Source of the DNA: Lotmaria passim
Lineage: Eukaryota > Euglenozoa > Kinetoplastea > Trypanosomatida > Trypanosomatidae
Reading direction: 5' to 3'
DNA: 64,000 nt
Assembly: GCA_037349495.1 (NCBI GenBank)
Contig: CP140199.1
Coordinates: 1,364,001 to 1,428,000 of the forward strand
Below are positions 39,957 through 48,497 of this stretch, piece after piece. The position numbers and the translations under genes were made by a program. The notes below the pieces were generated by a model. That model worked only from the letters and a program-made list of their open reading frames with translations, made no database searches and was not told the DNA's origin. Each line of letters opens with the position of its first letter. The stretch's first letter is position 1.

Positions 39957-42641
39957 ATGAGCCTTCATCTGGTTGATGACGATGGCCATCTCCAGTCGGA
40001 GAAGAAGCTCTCTGATTTTCTCGGCTCGCTTGTCTTGCCGGTGGCTTCGCATAATTCGGCGAAGCTCAACGACGGCGAGAGCACACTCGCCGCGGTCGGG
40101 TTAAACTACCATGTCGTCGGCGTGTTTGGCGGGCAGAGCAGCGGCAAGTCTACCCTGCTAAATCACCTCTTCGGCACAGACTTCCAAATACTGAATGAAA
40201 AGGTGCGCCGTGGGCAGACAACCAAAGGCGCTTTCCTGGCTAGTGCGAATACGGCACTGCCAGGATTCGAGATGGCAGATGCGGCGAGTCCTGCGGTGGA
40301 CGTCGGCGCAGCCTCTCCCGACCGCAGCTCTCGCCTCAATCGTGCAGCGGCCGCGGCGCTGAAGGACGATGAGGGTGATGCGGCTGCCGCGGCAGCGGGG
40401 GGCGAGCCGTTCACCAAGTCTCCACTGCTGGTGCTCGATTTCGAGGGCACCGACGGCTTGGAGCGCGGCGAGGATCAGAGCTTTGACCGGCAGCTCTCCC
40501 TCTTCGGCCTGAGTGTTGCGGACACGCTCATTATCAACATGTGGGCCGTCGACGTGGGCCGTTTTAACGGTGCAAACCTGAGTCTCTTGCGCACCATCTT
40601 TGAGGTGAATCTACAGCTGTTCAACCACGACGGCTACGAGGCCGAGGAGAAGCCGACGCTGCTTATCGTGCTGCGCGACTTCACCGAGGAGGACCCGGCG
40701 CCGAGCCTGGCAACGGTGCGCAAGTCCTTTGACACGATCTGGGAGGGCGTCACCCGCACCCCGCAGTTTGAGAAGACTACGATCGACTCCCTCTTCCACC
40801 TCAAGTACTACGTGATGCCGCACTTCAAACTGCAGAAGCAGGCTTTCGCGGCCTCCGTCGAGACGCTGCGGCGCTGGTTTGGCGACAGCCACTGCGCAGA
40901 CTACCTCTTTGGCCATCGCGCCATGTTCCGCGGGGTTCCGCTTGAGGGGCTGCCGGCTTACCTGACGAATTGCTGGGAGGCGATCCGCACTAGCAAGGAT
41001 CTGGACATCCCCACGCAGCGCGAGATGCTGGCGCAGCACCGCTGCAAGGAGGTGAAGGAGCAAGAGCTCAAGACCTTCCGTGGCTTCGCGCGGCACTATG
41101 AGAGCCGCCTGCAGCGCGGCGAGATGCTACTGCGGCTGTCCGAGGTGCTGGACGAAGAGATGGAGGCGCGCCTCACCTCCTATTACCAGCAGACGAAGCT
41201 GTACAAAGGGGAAGTCATGGCGCAGTACGCGGCGGAGCTTGAGACGGAGCTGGTCGACGCTACGATGCAGGTGGTGAGCAAGCTCTCCAAGGTGGTCGCG
41301 GCCGAGGTGCTCGCTAACACGGAGTCGCGCGTGCTGGCCTGCGTGGAGGAGAGCTTCCGCCAGCTGACCAAGTCCGCCCAGTCGCTGCCCTTCATGACGG
41401 ACAGCAAGACGGTCGACGAGGCGGCGGACGCGGACGCGGATGTAGCGGCGCGGCGGGCTGGCTCGCTGGTGATAGACAGCGCCGGCTGCCAGCGACTCGT
41501 CCGCACCTTCTGGAAGTCGCTGGCGACGCAGCTGAACGGCGTCGTGTCGGAGGTAGCCACGATGCCGCCGCCGGCGCACTTTTATGGCCGCTACGGCACC
41601 CTCGTTGCCCAGGACCCGACGGCGCGGCTGAACGTGCTGAACGTCGTGACCGACGCCCTCTTCCAGAAGGTGCGGTCGCGTGTGTTTTCCATGGCAGATA
41701 GCGCCCTTGAGACGATGCACACCGGCTTCGAGCGCAGCCTGACGCACCAGAGCAGCGGCACGGTGCGCTTCTTCACCACCACGAAAGGACTTCAAAAGGC
41801 CGTGCCTGCCGCGCTGCAGTCGGGCATGGTCGTCCTCGGCAGCCTCTTGTACTTCCGTCTGAAACTGAAGGCTGCGACAAACGACGGCGACGCCGATGAC
41901 GAATGCGACGGTGCTGACGGCGATGGGGCCTCGGCGGCGCCGGTAAAAGGGGAGAGCCGCTCCGCCCGCCGCGTCAAACACAACTGTCGTCAGATTGTCT
42001 TCGAGGAGAACGACGCGGAGGCCAAGTTTTACCTGAGCTACACCACACTGGACGCCGTCCCGAAGTATCCCTACGACGTGCCCGTGGCGTCGGCCGATGC
42101 GGAGGACGGCTCCGCTGCTGCCGCTGCTGTCGATGTTGCCTGCGTGCTGCTGAGTCAGAAGGCGACCGTGCGCGCCTTCGAGTTGTACAAGCAGAAGTGC
42201 GACTTCACGACGCAGCTGCAGCTGCGCGCGATAGAAGCAGGCAACCGGCCGCTACCGGCCTGGGTCTTCCCTGTCATGCTGGCTCTCGGTTGGAATGAGC
42301 TGATGTACGTCGTCACCTCTCCCGCGTTGTTGCTGATCGTCGTCGTCATCTGCGTCTTCTTCTTCAAGAATTTCTTTGTAGCTCAGTGGCACAAGTTTGA
42401 GGAGACCGGGCTGACGAGCGTCGTCATTCCCCTGCAGATCTGCCTGCACATGATGAAGCGTGTCCTGAGTCCACTCTTCGACAGCTGCGAGGGTGAAGGC
42501 CGGCCATCGCAGTCGGAGCGTGAAAGCGCTACGGAGATGCGCAGCGTCCCTGCAACGATGCACGCAGACGCTAACGACTCCATGCACGTGCCGACCGCGC
42601 CGCCTACGGTGCGCCGGCGTACAAACGGCAAGGAAGACTAG
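39957..42641 (+). CDS. SEY1: Sey1/RHD3 dynamin-like GTPase of the ER
   Basis: An 894-residue protein of the atlastin-like SEY1/RHD3 group, which fuses ER tubules. The GTPase has G1 [12 protein letters not shown] (about 55-66), [16 protein letters not shown] with the switch I threonine, G3 [20 protein letters not shown], and the RD motif in [16 protein letters not shown]. The long helical middle follows. Near the C-terminus two closely spaced hydrophobic segments (about 768-805, [20 protein letters not shown] and [17 protein letters not shown]) form the membrane hairpin, with a cytosolic tail. Between switch I and G3 there is an alanine-rich insert of about 50 residues not seen in plant or yeast relatives as I know them. 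Start at 39957 follows an acceptor at 39895. Confidence 0.93.
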   Translation: MSLHLVDDDGHLQSEKKLSDFLGSLVLPVASHNSAKLNDGESTLAAVGLNYHVVGVFGGQSSGKSTLLNHLFGTDFQILNEKVRRGQTTKGAFLASANTALPGFEMADAASPAVDVGAASPDRSSRLNRAAAAALKDDEGDAAAAAAGGEPFTKSPLLVLDFEGTDGLERGEDQSFDRQLSLFGLSVADTLIINMWAVDVGRFNGANLSLLRTIFEVNLQLFNHDGYEAEEKPTLLIVLRDFTEEDPAPSLATVRKSFDTIWEGVTRTPQFEKTTIDSLFHLKYYVMPHFKLQKQAFAASVETLRRWFGDSHCADYLFGHRAMFRGVPLEGLPAYLTNCWEAIRTSKDLDIPTQREMLAQHRCKEVKEQELKTFRGFARHYESRLQRGEMLLRLSEVLDEEMEARLTSYYQQTKLYKGEVMAQYAAELETELVDATMQVVSKLSKVVAAEVLANTESRVLACVEESFRQLTKSAQSLPFMTDSKTVDEAADADADVAARRAGSLVIDSAGCQRLVRTFWKSLATQLNGVVSEVATMPPPAHFYGRYGTLVAQDPTARLNVLNVVTDALFQKVRSRVFSMADSALETMHTGFERSLTHQSSGTVRFFTTTKGLQKAVPAALQSGMVVLGSLLYFRLKLKAATNDGDADDECDGADGDGASAAPVKGESRSARRVKHNCRQIVFEENDAEAKFYLSYTTLDAVPKYPYDVPVASADAEDGSAAAAAVDVACVLLSQKATVRAFELYKQKCDFTTQLQLRAIEAGNRPLPAWVFPVMLALGWNELMYVVTSPALLLIVVVICVFFFKNFFVAQWHKFEETGLTSVVIPLQICLHMMKRVLSPLFDSCEGEGRPSQSERESATEMRSVPATMHADANDSMHVPTAPPTVRRRTNGKED

Positions 42642-43698
42642 GGCTGCATGTTGGTGAGGAAGGCTGGACCTTTCCTCCCGGTTTTTATAAACAAAACCGC
42701 CGTTTTTTTTTTTTTACTTCTACCCGTGTCTCTTCGTAGCATGTGTCTCTTTGAGACACTCTGTGACTGTTTTTTTTTTTTTTTGCGTGTCGATGTGTGC
42801 ATCGTCTCTCTTCTTCTCGTTTTCCCTTTCTTTGGTTGAGACTCTCTCTCTCTCTTTGTAAGAGTGTTTCACTAAACGAAGAGGGAGGGCTTGTCTACCG
42901 TGTTCTTGTCTTTGTAGAGGTGTGTGAGTCACCTTATACCTTTGATTTACAACAACAACAAAAAAAGGAAAGCTCTGCCTTTTTGTTTCTCCTCTTTGTG
43001 CTTCGTTGTTTTTTTTTTTTTACTTCTCTTGACTCTTTTTTCTTCGAGTTTAGGTGGCTTTGATTACTTTGTTTGTTTATATAAACAAAAACAAAACAAA
43101 AACTAAAAAAAAAAAAAAACAAGAGAAATAAAAAGGACGTAAGAATTCAATTTGTACTTGTGTGGTCATCCGCATAGATTGGCTCTCATCTTTTCTCTGT
43201 CAATATCAACAAAACGTTGCGCTCCCTCTTCTCAGCTTATAAATCGTTCATGTTTTTTTCTTTTTTTTTTTGTACATGGAAGGGGCTTGTCTTCTGATCG
43301 AAGCAGGCGAGTGCCATGATTCGAAAGCGCCTGCTTCTTTTCTTCGACTGTTGTGTCAAACAGATCCAGGATACTATGATTGACCACGTGCCGTGCTCTT
43401 TGGGGGTATGACCCCCTTCTCCTCCTCCCCGTCCCCTTCTTTTCTTCTTTGCTTGCAGATCATCGCAGTGCAGCGTCAGCTCGCTGTCAAAGCTACCATT
43501 AAGCGAGAAAAAAGAAAAAGAAAAAGAGGGAGCACTCACGATTCACCAATAACGGCCTTCTCACGAAAGCACACCACAACAAGAGAAGTTACTGATTATC
43601 CCCCCTTTTTTCATACTCTTTCCCCCTCCCCCAAGGTCGCTTGTTTAACCCCCCTCCCTCCCCCCACACAAACACACACATTCAGCCGCACAAAAATC
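42642..43698. other. Intergenic spacer before the second CxCxxC gene
   Basis: About 1.06 kb with T-tracts (42702, 42770, 43010), an A15 tract at 43106, a T-rich patch at 43250-43271, and a C-rich stretch at 43604-43665 followed by a short CA run. The acceptor TTCAG is at 43684-43685. Upstream open frames are not supported as part of the gene. Confidence 0.6.
43622..43665. repeat. C-rich tract (G-rich on the minus strand)
   Basis: Runs CCCCC, CCCCC, CCCCCC, CCC and CCCCCC within about 44 bases, just upstream of the acceptor of the next gene. Four or more G-runs on the opposite strand make it quadruplex-prone on the template strand. Confidence 0.75.
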
Positions 43699-44808
43699 AT
43701 GTCCACCTTGGCTATGCAGAGCACGTACCCCACGCAGCACTGCGGCTGCGACTTCTGCAGCAGTCGTCGTTCCGTCAACGCGAAGAAGCTGGCGGTGAGT
43801 CAGGCAATTGCACAGAAGCGCGGTGGGTGCAGTTGCGAGTGCCACAGCAGAGGTGGGTCGCAAGGCGGTGAGCGCGGCTTCGACCCCGACTATCCCGCGC
43901 CGGTGAACCAAACGGCGCTGAATGCGTCGCGCGGCCGCAACGGTGTGTCTGGCGGCAACCAGTACACGATCCAGAACACGTCCACGCGGGCCGGGGGTAG
44001 CGGCGCGCAGGACGACAGCAGTGCCTATCCCAAGGAGACGGCGGAGCAGCGCCAGGTTCGTGAAATGGCGGAGCTCAACGCGCTGGAGCGGCTGCTCATC
44101 GCCGAGTACAAGGCGCGCACTCGTGCTACAATGGAGGCGGACCGCCTGCTCGCCACCGCCGCCCGTCGTCCCCAGCCGCTGCCGGAGGGCTACACGGAGG
44201 GTAGCCAAGGCAACAACGGCAACAGCGGTGGCTTTGGCGAGCCCGGCACGTGGGGCCGCAGCAGGGGCAGCGTCGGGCAGAACGTGTCGACGATCCACGA
44301 GGCGTACGCGATGGCGCAGGAGTGCCCCGTTACCCCGCCCGCGCAGTGCCACGCTTCGCACCGCCTGCAGGACACGATGGACGACGTGCGCAAAGTCACC
44401 GGCGACCCAATCAACTCCGGCAACCGCCGCGCGCTGCAGCGGCTGCTCAACAAGAACGGCGTGGGCAGCGGAGGCGAGAACGGCGGCGGCGAGACAGGCT
44501 CCATGCGCGGCGACGCGACGAACAAAAACAACAACGGCAGCGGCAGCAAGGCAGACGAGAGTGCGTTCGGCTCCTCTCTGGCGCAAATTCGCACGAACAA
44601 CATGCACCCACGCGGCGCCGGTGTTGTCTGGGTCGCCGCCGCTCCGGCGCAGGGCTCATCGAAGGATACGAGCGTGCTGATGGTGGACAACGCGGCCTCG
44701 TCCTCGGCGAAGCGGCCGTCGCCGTTATCGCCCAACGAGGCCACCGCGAACGCTGCCGCCGCACTACCGCAGTCAGCTAGCGAGCATCATGTGTCCTATG
44801 CAGCCTAA
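43699..44808 (+). CDS. Hypothetical protein of the CxCxxC family
   Basis: A 369-residue protein starting 14 bases after the TTCAG acceptor. Cys15, Cys17 and Cys20 (HCGCDFCSSRR) repeat the CxCxxC motif of the genes at 37081 and 45871, and a second cluster GGCSCECHS follows near residue 43. Residues about 113-150 are helical and charged (EMAELNALERLLIAEYKART) and align by eye with the corresponding part of the 45871 product. A further shared block begins LQDTMDDVRKVTGDP. The rest is Gly/Asn/Ser-rich and probably disordered. No signal peptide or membrane segment. The clustered N-terminal cysteines could be palmitoylated or bind metal; neither is shown. Function unknown. Confidence 0.8.
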   Translation: MSTLAMQSTYPTQHCGCDFCSSRRSVNAKKLAVSQAIAQKRGGCSCECHSRGGSQGGERGFDPDYPAPVNQTALNASRGRNGVSGGNQYTIQNTSTRAGGSGAQDDSSAYPKETAEQRQVREMAELNALERLLIAEYKARTRATMEADRLLATAARRPQPLPEGYTEGSQGNNGNSGGFGEPGTWGRSRGSVGQNVSTIHEAYAMAQECPVTPPAQCHASHRLQDTMDDVRKVTGDPINSGNRRALQRLLNKNGVGSGGENGGGETGSMRGDATNKNNNGSGSKADESAFGSSLAQIRTNNMHPRGAGVVWVAAAPAQGSSKDTSVLMVDNAASSSAKRPSPLSPNEATANAAAALPQSASEHHVSYAA

Positions 44809-45870
44809 GCGTGCGTTAAAAGAACAATGTGCCTTTTTTTTTTTTTGTGTTGCTGATACACTTTTTTTCCGTATTCTCTAGTAAGTGCGTAGGGCTATTT
44901 TTGTATGTTAAGAGAGGGAGGGAAGAGGCTTCTGGGTAGAAATACACAGGCTTTGGATCGCTTTTTTGTGTTTCCTACTTTTCCTTTCACTTTTTTGTCA
45001 TCGTTCTCGAGTCATGTCTTTCCTGTACACAGCACTTGCTTTCTTTTTTTCTTCTTTCCAGTCATTTTCTTTCTTACTTATTTCACGTTACATCGTCCAT
45101 GTTATTATTATTATTATTATTGTTTTTTAATGTACTCTACGGTGCGTTCTTTCCTCTCCTCTTTTCTCCGACTTTTACGATATTTCAGATGTACAGGCTC
45201 ATTTAACAAAACAAAACAATAACAACACAAAAAAAAAAAACGCCATGTAAGGGCGAGGCGCGCCATGAGTGAAAAGGTGTTTGTAGTTGTTTTTCCTTTG
45301 ATTCTGTATCTCTGCCTTAGCAAAGGACGCACTGTCCCCGGTGACACTCAGCATCGGATGCTATGGTCTGCGTGCATGCGTTTGCTAGTGGAGGGAGATT
45401 CAACTATGATATCGTGGACACGATGTGTGGTGCGACAGGGACGGCATTAAGTGTCTGTTTGAATGAGCCACCCTTGTGAGACGCCACTTGAACGGGATGG
45501 CTTTGGGTGGCGTGGAGTAAACCACCACAACAACATCAGCAACAAAGAAAACCAATTTCAGGTTGTCAGTGTGCTGTTGGTGTGTTCATTTTACCCCCCT
45601 TTTTTCACCTTTCTCATCTCCTGTTTTTGCAACGGTTTGCTTCCTTATTATTGTACCTGCTGCTCCAATGAGTCACCCCATTCTTTTTTTCTATTTGTAG
45701 CAGTTCAAGCAACGTCTTGCCCTCTTGCGCCTCTGACTTTCACAGTGGTCTGAATCGTCATTTTCAATTCAAACCACATCAGCAAGCATACAAGTTACAC
45801 ACACACACATACACACAGAAGAAAAAAAAAAAAGAAGAAGAAGAAGAGAGAAAGAGGAAAAACCGACACA
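44809..45870. other. Intergenic spacer between the second and third CxCxxC genes
   Basis: About 1.06 kb. T-tract at 44833-44846, ATT repeat at 45102-45121, A12 tract at 45229, a GC-richer island (45240-45530) with no clear gene, and a pyrimidine block ending TTTCACAG (AG at 45744-45745), the likely acceptor. The leader before the ATG is A/G-rich (GAA repeats at 45833-45860). Confidence 0.55.
45102..45121. repeat. TTA trinucleotide microsatellite
   Basis: About 20 bases of TTA repeat in the spacer. Confidence 0.9.
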
Positions 45871-47325
45871 ATGATTCGCGACCAGTGCCATGCCTACTGC
45901 CAGTGCTCGTATTGCACGCAGGAGCCGCAGAACAAGTCCACCAACGCTGGCGCGTCGATGCGGTCCGCTATGCAGTCGCTGAGTCGCCCTGGCATGTCGA
46001 AGGACGAGCTGTACTTGAAAAGTCTGCAGCACAGCCTGCGCGAGAAGGCCTTCCTCGACAGCTCAAAGAACGTCGGCCGCTTCATCCCTGATGAGCAGCT
46101 CGTCAGCAGCACGAAGAAGCGGGAGGCGAAGGAGATGGCGCTGGCGGCGGAGTTGGTGCCGGTGCGGCGCCGCGACCGCCTGCAGGAGCTACTACTGCTG
46201 GAGCACAAGGCACGTCTGAACGAGGAGGCCCGTCTCCGTGCGGAGCGCCGCGCTCTCGGGCTGCCGGAAGAGGAAGGGAAGGCGGATGCGGAGGCGCCCA
46301 CGCAGGCATCAACGCGTCCGTCGTCGAAGGCGTCGTCGCAGCGAGGGATTGCCACGCCGCAGCAGCGTCTCAGCAGCGGTGCCGCCACCCCCGTCTCGCA
46401 GTGTTCGGCGGAGCACGACCTGCACGCAATGCTGCGAGGGATTCGCGGCATTATGGACGAAGACCCGTCCGCTGCTTCTGACGCCCCGCTCAGTCAGGAG
46501 CAGGTTTTCAAGCTGCGCCAGCTGGTGCACAACCAGAAGAAGAAGACGCGCGACATGGTTGAGAGCTGCGAGAACCAGCCGCACGTGTGTGGGCACTGCC
46601 TCGACGTCAATGTGCAGGCGCGCCACCTTCCCCCGCCGCCGCAGGAGTCCGTCGCCTTCGGCCTCACCGGCAAGGTTATCAACCCAGAGGAGGGCGTGAG
46701 GTATGGCACAGACGCACCACGCGGCTTTGACGGCACCTACAGCACCGCCTCCGTCAACCCAGCGATGGTCTCCAGCAAGAAGAAGCCCAGCCAGGGCAGC
46801 TACAGCAACCACCCCTACGGCGCCGGCACGGTGCTTCTCCCGGTCATGTCTGCCAACGCAAGCAATCGCGGCGGCGTGGCGATCAACACGCAGTCCTCGC
46901 GCTTCCGGGCCAGCTTCAACAATAACATCGCCGCCGGCGAGCCGGTCGAGGAGGACCTGCAGTTTCCTGGCAGCACCTACAACGTGTATGACCAGGCTCC
47001 CGCGCCGCGCGGTGACGCGCCAGCCGCGCAGAGTGACAAGGCCGATCGCTCCGTTAAGATTGACACAGTGTCGTCGAACGCAAGCTCGCAGAACGGGGTC
47101 AATGCGCGGCAGAGCCCCGCAGCACCCACCGCGGCTGGAGCTGGGGCGGCAGCCGCTGCCGCTGAGCCGATCTATACGTCCTCTTCCGCCATGTGGAAGA
47201 CGACGAATCAAGACCGCGAGCTGGATATGCGCCGTTTCATGGAGTTCCAGCAGAAGCTGAAGACAAACAGCAATCGCGTGTACGATGCGAGCGCCAGCCG
47301 CTCTGCCAAGGCAGGCTCCACGTAG
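45871..47325 (+). CDS. Hypothetical protein of the CxCxxC family
   Basis: A 484-residue protein. Cysteines at 6, 10, 12 and 15 (QCHAYCQCSYC) give the same CxCxxC opening as the preceding gene. Residues about 82-128 form a charged helix (RLQELLLLEHKARLNEEARL) that aligns with the helix of the 43699 product. LHAMLRGIRGIMDEDP matches the LQDTMDDVRKVTGDP block there, followed by a helix and VCGHCLD, a possible zinc pair. The C-terminal half is Ser/Ala/Gly-rich, ending in a helix (RELDMRRFMEFQQKL) and a basic tail. No signal or membrane segment. Adjacent tandem position and shared blocks indicate an old duplication. Function unknown. Confidence 0.82.
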   Translation: MIRDQCHAYCQCSYCTQEPQNKSTNAGASMRSAMQSLSRPGMSKDELYLKSLQHSLREKAFLDSSKNVGRFIPDEQLVSSTKKREAKEMALAAELVPVRRRDRLQELLLLEHKARLNEEARLRAERRALGLPEEEGKADAEAPTQASTRPSSKASSQRGIATPQQRLSSGAATPVSQCSAEHDLHAMLRGIRGIMDEDPSAASDAPLSQEQVFKLRQLVHNQKKKTRDMVESCENQPHVCGHCLDVNVQARHLPPPPQESVAFGLTGKVINPEEGVRYGTDAPRGFDGTYSTASVNPAMVSSKKKPSQGSYSNHPYGAGTVLLPVMSANASNRGGVAINTQSSRFRASFNNNIAAGEPVEEDLQFPGSTYNVYDQAPAPRGDAPAAQSDKADRSVKIDTVSSNASSQNGVNARQSPAAPTAAGAGAAAAAAEPIYTSSSAMWKTTNQDRELDMRRFMEFQQKLKTNSNRVYDASASRSAKAGST

Positions 47326-48497
47326 GATCAACAACACCTGAGTGTTCTTATAGGTTGATGTGTATACTAATGTACCTTTTTTTTTCTCTTCTCGCTTTTT
47401 TTCTTCTGTAACTTCACGCTCATCTTCTCTGCATTGATAATGTACAGTATTTTTTTTTTTTTCATGCTGAGAGATCTGGAAGGTGTGTTTTGTCTTTTTT
47501 TGTTGATTCTTAGAAGTTAGGCTCTTTTTTTTTTTTCTTGAAAAGAAATACGGTAGTTTTAGTCGACAAGCACTTCTTTCCGATACTCAGCCTTCCTTTT
47601 TTTTTCTTCTCTAGAAGATTCCCTTTCCTTTTCCGGGGCTGAAGCGGCACTCGGAACACCTGTCTTTGTGCTTCGTCTCGCCTTTTTTTTTTTTTTTTGA
47701 GTGTAGTCCATGTACATAAAGTACCTCTCTTTTCTTTTTTTGCTGTTTCCCCCAGAGTATTCTCCGAGGTGCGATAAAAGGAAGGCTGTGGCGGTTCTTT
47801 TCGACCTTTTATAAAGGAACGTCAATGCACAAAGAGAAAAGAAATTTAAAAAAAAAGATGCCTTCTTCAAAAAGGGTAATGATAAGGCGCGAGAGCGACG
47901 TGAACTGTTTTGCGCAGCACACTGCTCTTTGATTTTTCACTTCCGTTGTGCGCGTGCATCGCGGAGGTGCTTTTTGCACGTGCCGTGCCGTGCGTGCTCG
48001 TGGCACTCGGAGGCCTTTGTTTTTTTTTTTATTAATAATAATAGTAGTAGTTTTTTTTTTTTTTTGCCGTTGAGTGCGCTCAGTGGGCAGTGCCACTGCG
48101 AATTGCGAGGCGGACGGCCTGCGTTTTACGTTGGCAAGAGGCTCGTACGTTTTATGTTCGACAGGTAATCTGAGCAAGAATTGTCCTATGACACTTCCAC
48201 ACAAACGAACAGACAACAGCAACAAAGAAAGAAAGAAAGAACGCTGTTTTTAACGCGTTTCCTCATTCTCTTTTTCCCCCTTCTCTCCTGTGTCTTAGTC
48301 GAGCCGACACACGCTTTTTTTTTTTTCCTTACTAAGGTCAGGTGTACGGCAATACACGTCTTTCTTGTCGTAGGCACAAACGCGCACGCCTGTTATCGGC
48401 GTCCTTTGCTACTGTCGTCTGCGATAGCGTCGGTATTATCGTTAGCAAAGCACCACGACACTAAAGTGGACGCGTCAAAGAGAGGGAACGCGCTGTC
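47326..48497. other. Intergenic spacer before the BART-domain gene
   Basis: About 1.17 kb. T-tracts at 47377, 47451, 47526, 47683, 48019 and 48050, a short TAA/TAG run between the last two, and a T13 tract at 48314-48326 followed by AAG at 48335-48336, the likely acceptor. No gene supported. Confidence 0.6.
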
